A program made the translations under genes and the position numbers. DNA of 64,000 bases. It comes from Kryptolebias marmoratus. Lineage: Eukaryota > Chordata > Actinopteri > Cyprinodontiformes > Rivulidae. Below, in pieces: positions 11,118 through 20,590 of this stretch; the first letter of the stretch is position 1, and each line of letters begins with the position of its first letter. Under the pieces are notes generated by a model that had not been told where the DNA came from, did not search any database, and saw only the letters and a program-made list of their open reading frames with translations. Location: NCBI RefSeq assembly GCF_001649575.2, contig NC_051434.1, positions 15,624,592 to 15,688,591 of the forward strand, given 5' to 3'.

Positions 11118-12950
11118 TGGACTCAAGATGTGCATTTGCTTTGACAAATGTGATTATTATTGAGCAAGAAATAATTAAACAATCAAGCTTCAAAGCAGCT
11201 CTGAAGAGTTTGGCAATATTTTGCTCCAAGGCTCTCCATTCAGTTGTGTGATGGAAATTTACTATTAAGAAAACAAAAAAGCATGCCATCTTAAAGAGGT
11301 CTATAAATATAGGACTACAAAGTAAAGCAATAAAATGTGACATATTTCCAGCATATTTTTGTATGATTTACAATTAGAATCAGAAACTCTTTATAAATCA
11401 GCATCTATCAAGAACTCTTAGCTGTCTCTAAATATGTAAAGTCACTCACTATGTTCACCAGTAGCTTGACTGTAGCACAAATATTTTTTGTCAGCCACAA
11501 GGCATTTCAACAGGAATATGTTTAATAAATTGTCATTAAAAAAGTGTCAAAAGCTTAAACTCAACATTATTTTAAAAGAAACCAAAAGAAGGTCAGAAAT
11601 GTCTAAAAACAGCTTTTGTGAATACACTATTTTAGTTCAGTGACCCTAACAGCATTCAGTAGAAACAAAGGAGGACTGATTTTCTACCTTCAGTAGCAGC
11701 AACACGAAGGTTCAGACTTTAATTAATTTTAGTTGTTAACACACCATAGCGAAACCTAAATAGATTCAGAATGCTGAAAATGGAAGTACTGTAAAAATGT
11801 TATTTAAATAAAAAAGCTGTAATTTCTCAGAAAATGTATTAAACACTGCCACATGATGAAACAGGATTTTTTTTTTTTGACTGACTTATTTTTTCTATCC
11901 ACAATCCATGTGAAAAACAGCAAATAAAAAGGGGTTAAGACTCTTCACTTAGTTACACATACTGAGACTCTTCATGTCTGGCTGATTAATCCTGCCGAGA
12001 TGATAAAAGACGAGTGCATGTAATATCCTGTGTTTGTTTTGAGAATCTCATAAACCCAATCATCATATCCATTGGTCATAATGAATATTCTGTGGGACTC
12101 TGCAGCATTTTCACTTGCTGAAATTACTAAAAATGAGTTCTGGTTATTGTCTCCACGTGAAGCACATTGTGTATCAAGTGAGGAAATGAGCACAATGATG
12201 AAATTGGAGTTTCAAGGTTTCTAGTAAATATTATCCAAATGTGGGGAAAGAGATAGATATGGAAATAGAGGGGGGAAAACTCCTCTAACTTTCTGTTACG
12301 GGTGAACTGAAAATAAAAGGTAGATACAGAAAGAAAAAATATTGCATTAATTATAAATGAGGGGTGAAGAGTTTTGTGGCAGTAAAAGAGCAGGAGAGGT
12401 CAAGTAAAGAGGAAGGATATAAGAGAGTGCGAGCAGAAGGTGAGGCGAAAAGAGGGGGAAGAGGATAAAGCATAACTTAGAGGGAGGGTTAGATGGTCTC
12501 AGGGGTTGTTAGGTTTAATTGGGCCTCAGGCTCCAGGACACGCTGCGACAACATCAAAGGTCAGATATACATCAAGCGCTGCTGGGAAATGTCGAATTAC
12601 ATAGAGGGGGTTGCCAGGCAGACGGACAGAGATGGAGAAAAACCACTGGGGACATATACGTTTAGGTGGAAAAGTCTAACTTTTCCAGATTTTATGACTT
12701 GGTATTATGCTGTTATCAGAAAAGAGGTAAGGAAACATGAAATATTCTTTAAAAAGAGGCTGACGTTACACACGCATCGTGGTTTGAAATTGAATCGGAC
12801 ATTATTTACTTACAATTTGAGCATCCCTACATATGATGACTTGATACGATTAAATCAAGACTGTATGCGATAGATGAACAAAGCCATTAAGGGCTCACCA
12901 AATGGTTTGCTGTTTTAAACCCTTTTGAAGCAGTACAGCTATCAGCATCT
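11118..12950. other. Non-coding, no recognised element
   Basis: AT-rich to about 12240, then a purine-rich stretch (about 12240-12490). A 126-codon plus-strand open frame at 12493-12873 is the longest here. Its predicted product shows no domain, signal or repeat that I recognise, and there is no sign of splice structure, so I do not call it a gene. Confidence 0.5.
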
Positions 12951-13094
12951 TTATTAAAACCAGACTTACAACCCCCCAAAAATGCAAATGACAACGGCTT
13001 CAGAATCCCATCTAAGCACCACTATAGACCAAACTTTGCCTAATCAGCTGTTTATTTCCTGACGCCATGAAAAGCAGATGATCGTGTAATTGGC
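12951..13094. promoter_or_regulatory. Candidate conserved non-coding element
   Basis: Short non-repetitive stretch with a perfect octamer ATGCAAAT (12982-12989), then CCTAATCAGCTGTTTATTTC (an E-box-like CAGCTG beside AT-rich motifs) and GATCGTGTAATTGG. Ends where monomer-family copy 3 starts. Confidence 0.25.
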
Positions 13095-13690
13095 TGTGTG
13101 TGTTAAAGCGTCTGTTAGCAAAATATCTCATGAACCATGTGACAGTTTTTATTGAAACTTAGAGCGAGTAATGATGGGAAGTACATAAACAATTCCTTAC
13201 CTTAGGAAGTCAGTCCAATTCAAGATGGCCACCACAAGGAAGCAATCCTAGCAAACACAAAAGTGGCCATAACTCAGTCAATTTACCAAAAATTGATCTA
13301 AAATTTGGTGTGGTACTAACCATGAGTGACCCACAGCACATGTTCCGAGTGCTAACTGATCACTCAAAATCTTGCAGTATTGCATGAGATCAATCATAAT
13401 AACATTTAGATGTTAGATTGCTAACATTATAGGTTTTGATCCAAATAGCCATAATTATGTAATTTGTCAGTTTTACAGATATTGAGCAAAGAATTGATGA
13501 GGTTGTAACAGAGTGTTCTCCAACATATACTCTGAGCGTGAGATCTCAAATAACTTTGTTTTTCTTTTTTTCTAGGTTTGACCAAAAAATGGCTTCAACC
13601 CTGTCATATCCTAGCATAAGATGATCTTAGCTTAAAAGTCTGGCACGAAATGCAGCCGGCAATATGCATTCCTCCAAAGAATGCTGGGTC
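13095..13690 (+). repeat. ~300-bp monomer repeat family, copy 3 (partial dimer)
   Basis: Starts with TCTGTTAGCAAAATATCTCA and TGAACC, then the CAATTCAAGATGGCC and GGCCATAACTCAGTCAATTT blocks. The CCATAA...TTTTACAGATATTGAGC block then occurs again near 13450-13490, so about one and a half monomers are present. The end carries GGCAATATGCATTCCTCC and AAAGAATGCTGGG, matching copy 2. Confidence 0.85.
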
Positions 13691-14654
13691 AGTATTTGGT
13701 TTTATTTTTCAAACAGAACAGAAGGTGGACAGTTTTAAGACAATAAAAGCTCAAATGAATGTGACAAGCTACATGTGTTTTTACGCTGCAGAAACCTGAA
13801 AAGTCATATTTTGAAAGCATTCAGAAAAAGGCAGACAATTAAGTCAGCAAACTATTCTACAACTTTGTTTATAATTAGCAGGTAATTTAATGAATCATCT
13901 ATGTTTTTATCATAGTTTAAAGCTTTACAAATCACATCAACTAAGTGGTGAGTGTATACGAAACATTCAGTGAAGATAATTAAAAGAAGAGCAAAATGAT
14001 CCTCACCACAGAGATAATTTCAGCTTCTTTTTATTAACAAGGAGACTCTCTCAATTTCTGATGAGCCTGATGAATTTGATTGAATTAAACTGGCTGTAAT
14101 TAAATTAAAATTTAACCTATTCACATTTTACGTAGTTTCACAAAATGACATTTGTTGCGGAGTGGTGCGATAAAAATTAACAACTCTAAAGCATTTTCTG
14201 CTGTATTTGCATCTCTTCTCCACATGCAAAGTGCATGACTTTTTTATAATATACACTTTTCTAAATGGAAGTTTATAAAAATTTCCATTTTGGTGGATTT
14301 ATGTAGATTTGAGATACAAAGTTTTGAGAAGCACTGCCGTAGAAACCACTTATTATTATTATTCTTACTTTTTATTTTACCACAACAACAAAGGAGTTAC
14401 TCACATTTTCCCCTTTTTTTGGTACATGTCTTGCTATATCCTATTTTTTTTTTTCATTAAAATTTGATTGTGTGCTGAAAAATGTAATAACCGAGAGTAA
14501 ATTATAGACAATATCTAAATAAATAAAATATGTTAAGATACTTTGTTATTGTGGACATTAATGCTACCTAGTGGTGTAACAAAAGTGTAGTAGCATTTCT
14601 TTTCATTATTGTCTGGAAGAAATTTTGTTTTCCAAATGAAAAATAAATCTATTA
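13691..14654. other. Non-coding, no recognised element
   Basis: Very AT-rich with ATT runs (14350-14363) and T runs near 14445-14455. A reverse octamer ATTTGCAT lies at 14205-14212. No gene seen. Confidence 0.5.
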
Positions 14655-15390
14655 TAATAATTGACTAGGTACACCTTCCTAGTACTGGGCTGTACCCCAT
14701 TTTGCCTTTAGAACCACCTTCATTCGTTGTGGCATATATTCAACAATGTGTTGGAAACATTCTTCAGAGATTTTGGTCTATGTTGATATTTCTGTTCCAT
14801 CAAATTCCAAAACTGCTCGACCGGATGGAGATCTGGTGATTTTTGGTGAGCCTGTGTGAATTTAAGCTTAAGTTTTTTTGTTCTTAGTTGACAGGACTGG
14901 CACCTGGTGAGGTCTTCTGCTGCTGTAGTCCATCTGCTTCAAGGTTGGACATTTTGTGCATTTAGAGATGGTATCCTGCACAAGTTGAGTGGTGATTTGA
15001 TCTATTGTTGCCTTTCCAACATCTATCTCAAACCAGTCTGCCCATTCTCCTCTGACCTCTGGCATAAACACAACTGGCACTCACTGGATATTTCTACATT
15101 TTTAACCATTTTCTGAAAACCCTAGAGATGGTGGTTTGTGGAAATTCCTGGAGACCAACAGTTTGGGAAATTATTAGACAGTCCATCTGGCACCAACAAC
15201 CATGCCACTTTCAAAGTGAATTCAGTCCCCTTTCTTCTTCATTCTGATGTTTGGTTTGACCTTCAGCAAGTCATCTTCACCATGTCTATATGCCTAAAGG
15301 CACTGAGTTGCTTAAATGTGATAGACTGATTAGCTGTTTGTATAACAAGTAACTAAACATGTTTACATAATGAAGTGGCTGGTGAGTGTA
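14655..15390 (-). mobile_element. Tc1/mariner transposon relic, internally deleted
   Basis: On the minus strand 14812-14843 translates as SPDLHPVEQFW, matching the conserved SPDLNPIE region near the C-terminus of Tc1-type transposases. From memory of the family, the next upstream sequence here (from 14844) joins a region that normally lies far nearer the N-terminus. The part that would hold the catalytic DDE residues is therefore missing, by inference a deletion of several hundred bases. The plus-strand right end, GTGGCTGGTGAGTGTA (15375-15390), agrees with this family's terminus. The left end is eroded. A 70-codon minus-strand frame (14868-15080) is a remnant of the N-terminal part. Not functional. 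Confidence 0.8.
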
Positions 15391-15748
15391 TAGTCAAAGT
15401 GTAGACAAGGGTTAATTGAATAAAATGAAGCATCATAAATATCTATACAAATCTCGACTAGCATCACATCTAAGAGTTGCTTAGCAGTCAGTATGGAATG
15501 GAAAATCTGTGTTGTAATGTAAGATACAAGTATAATCCTATCAAAAAGCTTGTTTTTTGTTCGAAGCCTTCTCTAAAATTTTCAAAAGTCAAATTTGAAT
15601 GTGGAAATTATTCTGTTTAGCTTGAAGAACAGGATTGTCTTCAGCTCTAGTGTGGCAGGTTTCAAACAGCTGACGCTTTTTAAGATGTTTTTTTTTTCTT
15701 CTTTTTTTACAAAACTGATTTTCTGGGTTTAGCAATAATCTTCAGTTA
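15391..15748. other. Non-coding, no recognised element
   Basis: AT-rich spacer between the Tc1 relic and the hAT-type MITE. Only a T-rich run near 15687-15708 stands out. Confidence 0.5.
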
Positions 15749-15756
15749 CTGTATGG

Positions 15757-15949
15757 CAGTGGTGTCTGATCCTGGTCCTGGAGAGCCACTATCCTGCTTG
15801 TTTTAGTTGTTTCCCTGCCTCTCAGCAGGTCTTCAAGTTCTGCAGCAGCCTGTTAATCACTAAGTCATTCAAATCAGGTGTGTCACAGCAGAAAAACATC
15901 TAAAACCTGCAGGACAGTGGCCCTCCAGGACCAGGATTGGACCCCACTG
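15757..15949. mobile_element. hAT-type MITE, intact, with 8-bp target duplication
   Basis: A 193-bp element beginning CAGTGGTGTCTGATCCTGG and ending CCAGGATTGGACCCCACTG. The two 33-bp ends are inverted copies with four mismatches. It is flanked by a perfect 8-bp direct repeat, CTGTATGG (15749-15756 and 15950-15957). Eight-base duplications and CAG...CTG ends are hallmarks of the hAT superfamily. It has no coding capacity, so it was moved by a transposase supplied elsewhere. The perfect duplication suggests a fairly recent insertion. Confidence 0.88.
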
Positions 15950-15957
15950 CTGTATGG

Positions 15958-16359
15958 TAATAAACGTGGAATACAAAAACCTGCACCTTAAGAAATATGG
16001 CAAAAATATCTACCTAATATATTAGTACAATGGGCGATTTCAGTAATAGTTTCTGTCATGGGCTGTATTTTAACCTGTTACTGTGGTACACAAATGAAAA
16101 CCACTAGAGGACTTTTATGACCCACTCCCTGAGCAAATAAGATAAACTCAGCTTACCATTTGAATGGTGATTAACTGTTGTCACAGATATAGTTGAGACA
16201 CTGACACGTTAGTGGCTCTCAAGTGGATAGCACAATGGTTTTAATTGAGAATGACCTTCTAAATTACTTTTGTGTCAACCATATGAGAGGCGAGAGCGTG
16301 TGCGTACGACGATAGGTGTAGAAGCACTTCTCGTGTGTATGTGCACACAATGTAAAGTC
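15958..16359. other. Non-coding, no recognised element
   Basis: Mixed AT-rich sequence with no repeat copy or open frame of note. Confidence 0.5.
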
Positions 16360-16690
16360 AGTATAGAGGAGGTAACATCAGGATTAATCCAAACTGAGAC
16401 CCTCTGATAGACTTCATGTCAGCTTCATCCCCTGCTTCATTACTCCCGCTGACATACACACCGAAATGCACCAACAAAAACACACACACACACACTGCCT
16501 GCTGCTGTCTACTATGGAGCTTCATAGGACTGGCAGAGTGAGCACAGCAGGGAGAAGCACTGTCGTTGTGAGGAATAGAGATGAGACTGATTCTGCCTTT
16601 TATTCACTATGATGAAATCAATCATTTCTCCCAGATGGCCCTATGATTTATTAATAGCAGGGGTCTTGGGATTGTGTATATAAAAGTACA
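16360..16690. promoter_or_regulatory. Candidate conserved non-coding element
   Basis: Outside a short (CA)n run at 16480-16495 the sequence is non-repetitive. The part 16590-16665 is the most enhancer-like: TGAAATCAATCATT (16612-16625, a TGATTGAT-like Pbx/Hox site in reverse), CAGATGG (E-box-like), and TGATTTATTAAT (16644-16655). GGATTAATCC at 16381-16390 is a palindrome that fits a paired or K50 homeodomain site. Confidence 0.35.
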
Positions 16691-18283
16691 TGTTGTACAC
16701 AATCATATAGAGCCTTTGCAACTATGACTTATAGTCAGTGGTGTAACATGACATTGATGGGATCCTGTGTAATGTACGTATATATTTTTCTTGTCAAAAA
16801 GAAATTTGTAGGCATGTCAGGCTCTGAGAACATAACAGAAAATATGTTGCCCTCATAATGTTTACAAAGAAAACTAAAAAGGAACCATGTAGGTGTTTAG
16901 ACAAATCAATATTTTTAAGATCTAATTTTTTTTAGCATAAAAATACCTACACAGTAATGCAAGTTAAGTTGGGAAAAAAATTGCTTTTTTGTTTAGTTTT
17001 TTTCTTTTAGAAAAATGGGGGGAAAGTGCTGAGCTGTTAGTGCAGTATTACCAGATTCTGAGAGTGCCGTGAGTAAAGGCCAACTTTCATAGATTTAAGT
17101 CAAAACATATCCTATAGTTAAACCACACACTGTTTGACCGTATTACAATGCTTAATATTTATAATATCAGGATTTTAAATGCTGTTTGGACACTAAATCA
17201 AATCAGTTGTGAAGTTAAGATCCAAAATCTTAAGGATCAAATGGCTTGCAGTGATATTTTCCTGTCGCACTAAGCAGTGCTGAATTTTAAGGATGTTTTT
17301 TTTTTTTTTTTGCCCCCAGACAAAGTTCATGCTTTGTTTGACTTCTTTCTATATGGCCAGGAAATTACACAGACATGTCTTACAAGCTGAGGGCACCCTA
17401 AAGGGCATGAAAACCTCCATATATATATTTGAGAACATGTCTGTTCAATCTAGTTTTGTTCCTGGCATTTTAAAGAGATAGTTCAGATTTTTTTTTTTTT
17501 TGTCTTTCAAAGTGGGAGCAGTTTGTGATCATCAGAAAACAGAACAAATTCTACTAACAACTCCACACAAACCTAAAAAACACCCAAAATAACAAACAAA
17601 CAAAAAAAAGACATTGCAAAATTCAAGGGAATTTATTATTGTACATTTTTACACCAGGTCACTTTAACATGCGAGGCATTGATACTGAAGACTGCTTGTG
17701 TTGAAACCATTATGGCTGATGATTTGAATGCGGATTCCTTTGCAAGTTGCTCTTTGTGCAGCACCATTTTACAAAATGTCAAGTCGGAGAAACTATTGTA
17801 AGTGGTTTACAATATTACATATTGGCATTTGCCTAAAAGGTTAAAAAAATTATGTCTGAATTGCTTTACGTTGTCAGAACTTGTTCTGAGATAGGCTCTT
17901 TTAAGATTAGCTGTTGGTTAGACTCTCCAGTGAGATTTTTCTTTGATAATCCATACTGCAGTCATTCTGACTGCTGCCTATTGAGGTAAGATACTGACTG
18001 CTTGTGTTTTTTTTTTAAACTCAAACTTATTTCAGATGACTATAAAGCTATAAGGCTGTAGAGAGGCACAGGTGCAAAAATTAAAGTAGGCCATAAAACG
18101 TTTTGCACAAAATATTGGCCTTAGAAAAACTGACATTTACTGTGGATTCCGGATAAGCCTCGATTTACTTTCCACTTCTGTCACACAGAATCTTCTGAAA
18201 ACATCAAAATTCAATTTACAGCAAAAGGAAGGTTGTGATGGAACCAAACAGAACAATAAATTTTCTGTTTCTTCTATATTACA
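16691..18283. other. Non-coding, no recognised element
   Basis: AT-rich, with long T runs at about 17296-17312 and 17487-17500. No repeat copy shared with other parts of the window was seen. Confidence 0.5.
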
Positions 18284-18809
18284 CAGAGGAGGTCACAGGA
18301 TCACCTCCTGCCTTTCTGTGTAGAGTTTGCATGTTCTCCCCATGGTAAATGGTAAATAGTGTTCACTTCTACAACCAGTCATTCACCCATTCATCCTCAC
18401 ACTGATGGTGGTGAGCTACATTGTAGCCACAGCTGCCCTGGGGCGGGCTGACAGAAGTGAAGCTGCCATCACACCGGCGCCACAGAGCCCTCTGAACACC
18501 ACCAGTAGGCAAGGCGGGTGAAGTGTCTTGGCCAAGGACACAACGGCTGACATGGACGGAGCAGGGGCTCAAACCAGCAACCTTCCGGTTACAGGACGAG
18601 CCTCTACCTGCCATCCCATGCACACATGGGTTTTCTCCAGGTACTCTGGTTTCCTCCTACTGACCAAAAACATGCATATTAGGTTAACTGGTAACTCTGT
18701 GTGAGTGAGGACGTGAATGGTTGTCTGTCTCATTTGTCAGTCTGTGGCCCAGCTCCCTCATGACTCTGCCCAAAAAAGCGGGTAAAGAATATGGATGAAT
18801 GGATGAATT
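18284..18809 (+). mobile_element. SINE, GGAT-tailed family, split by another SINE
   Basis: The outer element runs from about 18284 to 18344 (TTTCTGTGTAGAGTTTGCATG, TTCTCCCC) and resumes at 18615 (CACATGGGTTTTCTCCAGG, ACTCTGGTTTCCTCCTACTG, CATGCATATTAGGTTAACTG). It ends in the tail GGATGAATGGATGAA. The order of blocks matches the copy at 46.9 kb, where no insertion separates them. The outer element is therefore the older of the two. Confidence 0.8.
18345..18614 (-). mobile_element. tRNA-headed SINE inserted into a SINE
   Basis: Read on the minus strand, it starts with a tRNA-like head whose B box reads GGTTTGAGCCC (compare GGTTCGANNCC). The body contains CCAAGACACTTCACCC, TACTGGTGGTGTTCAGAGGG and GTGGCTACAATGTAGCTCAC. 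It ends in ATTTACCATTTACC. CCCATG flanks both sides (18339-18344 and 18615-18620), a possible short target duplication. Transcription by RNA polymerase III is inferred from the box sequences only. An 84-codon minus-strand frame in it is incidental. Confidence 0.8.
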
Positions 18810-18867
18810 TTATAGACAATTATTACTACCATCATTGCTGGTATATCTTACAAAATTAACAAAGAAA

Positions 18868-19195
18868 CGAAAGTAGCATTCTTTGTAAGAAGTTCGTATC
18901 ACCCAGTTTAAACAAAAATCTCATGCGATCAGTTAGCACTTATGTGGGGATGTCTCTGAGCTACTATTACACCAAAATTGAAATCCATATTTGTAAAATT
19001 GACAGAGTTACAGCCATATCTGTGTTTCCCAAGGTTGATTAGCTGCGGTAGCCATCTTGAATCAGGTTGACTCCAAAGCTAAGCAGCTGTAGATGCACAT
19101 TTAATTATTAATTTCTGAGCTTTTCATTAAAATGTTATGATTTATTTTGCTAACAGAAAAACACACACAGGCAGTTGATCTGCAACCTTTCATGG
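18868..19195 (-). repeat. ~300-bp monomer repeat family, copy 4 (inverted)
   Basis: All the core blocks appear in reverse complement and reverse order: AGCATTCTTTGTAAGAAG (3' end), AATTGACAGAGTTACAGCC, GCGGTAGCCATCTTGAATCA, GGTTGACTCCAAAG, TTTTGCTAACAGAAAAAC, and the head at CCTTTCATGGCAGC (about 19188-19201). Both family ends are present, so this is a near-complete single-monomer copy. Confidence 0.85.
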
Positions 19196-20368
19196 CAGCT
19201 AGCAACTGTGGTCAAAACTTTTCAAAACTGTTAGTCATTTTTCTTTCCGATCTTCCCCATATAGATTGATTAAATTATATGTTTCATTGATCTCCTCTTC
19301 CGTTCTGCTTAATAAAATAATATTGTTTTGTGGAATCCTTTTTTTATATTATTTTCACTTTTCTCGCCAAATGCCCAAATGAACATGCTTTTCTTCTGCT
19401 GTTCAGTGAACAAAAAGGTGCTGGTTGTTTCATGTTTTTTTTTTTTTGTTTCCTGTAGTTTCCAGGCAATATGGACATTGAAAAACAACGTTTGACAGTA
19501 CCAACAATAGAACTACTTTGAAATAATGATAGAAAAATTTGTCTCCTGTTACATACGCAAGATGGGAAAGTAGATGACATCTGTCCAAGAAAAAGGAAAG
19601 AACTGTTGCGATGGCAAAGACATATTATTTGATGGGTTTTACAAGAACGTTCGTAAGCTCCGTAGCATGTATCAGATGACATGGATTCATGGGGTGCACT
19701 TGCAGAGAACAAAAACTAAACTGTCTTTTACAAGATTTTAAAATAGCTGAGCTTTTTTTGATGGAGTGCAGGCCACCATCCGCTGACATGCTGCAGCTTC
19801 ACAACTGAATCCAAGCGTTTTATAATACATCAAATACTACAAATGAGACAGAAGCTAGACGTGTCAATGTGATTTCTGCTCCGGCATATTCAATTGTGTA
19901 GAAGCAGAACTGGGCACCACTCAACAAAAAAGGGTTCTAGACTCATTTCAGCATAATTATTTTCATCTTGCACTAATATTCAATTTGCCAGTAATATATA
20001 GAAGGACTCTGAATTAAATCATTTTCATTCAAACTTCTTTTTTTCCCCCTAAAATGAAACTAGGAACTAATTGAGCTTCTGGAATTTCATTATGAAGCAG
20101 AGCCAAGGATATTGATATTTTTGCCTGATATGCAGCTACTTTTTCTCATTTAAATTAGAATTCCACTTAATTCTAAAGCACTATTTTACAGACTCTAGGG
20201 TACTATTTTATTTGCTTCTATTAACAGATAAGTCACGGACACTGTTCTTTACCCAGTGACCTCAATCGTTGGGGTTGTCCTACATGGAATATTAGGTACG
20301 AGTTATTCAGTTTTTTCACTTTGTATATCTTCTTCGTCAGAGTTGACAGTACAGGCACGCTGCTGGTT
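19196..20368. other. Non-coding, no recognised element
   Basis: AT-rich. A 122-codon minus-strand frame (19344-19712) has no domain I recognise and a Ser/Lys-rich product typical of chance frames. TTTATT at 20207-20212 reads AATAAA on the minus strand, 157 bases beyond the stop of the coding-like segment that follows. Confidence 0.5.
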
Positions 20369-20590
20369 TCATGTTAGTAAGACGTGCCACTCCTTTGGAA
20401 CTGGATACAAGCGGCAATTCAGCGCACAGTCAGACAGCAATTGTATCCTCTCCTTAAGCAAGTCGTCTCTAAGCTGCTGCATTTGGCCCTCGAGATCCAG
20501 CAGATTCGCACGGGGTCAAAGTTCACATCCTAGCTGATCCCACGCAGCAATGATTGAAGGGAAAATCGAGGAGCCTGACTGGCATCGGGG
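20369..20590 (-). pseudogene. Coding-like minus-strand segment, unidentified
   Basis: One minus-strand frame runs from 20590 to a TGA at 20369-20371, with one internal TGA at 20516-20518. The upstream part (24 codons) contains FPSIIAAWDQLGCEL. The downstream part (48 codons) contains LLDLEGQMQQLRDDLLKER, a heptad-like coiled-coil pattern, then CRLYPVPKEWHVLLT before the stop. An AATAAA on the same strand follows 157 bases later. The regular amphipathic pattern and higher GC stand out from nearby chance frames. I do not recognise the protein. It could be a decayed last exon, a processed pseudogene or a mobile-element fragment, or a chance frame. Confidence 0.35.

Noticed and set aside
12493..12873. 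126-codon plus-strand frame
   Set aside because: No recognisable domain, no splice or promoter context, and a length that chance can give in 64 kb read in six frames.
18345..18614. A functional tRNA gene
   Set aside because: B box and part of the head resemble a tRNA, but no cloverleaf with acceptor stem is seen and the sequence continues into a SINE body.
19344..19712. 122-codon minus-strand frame
   Set aside because: Ser/Lys-rich product without any domain; flanks are low complexity.
20256..20537. 93-codon plus-strand frame
   Set aside because: Looks like the Ser/Cys-rich antisense shadow of the coding-like minus-strand segment at 20369-20590.
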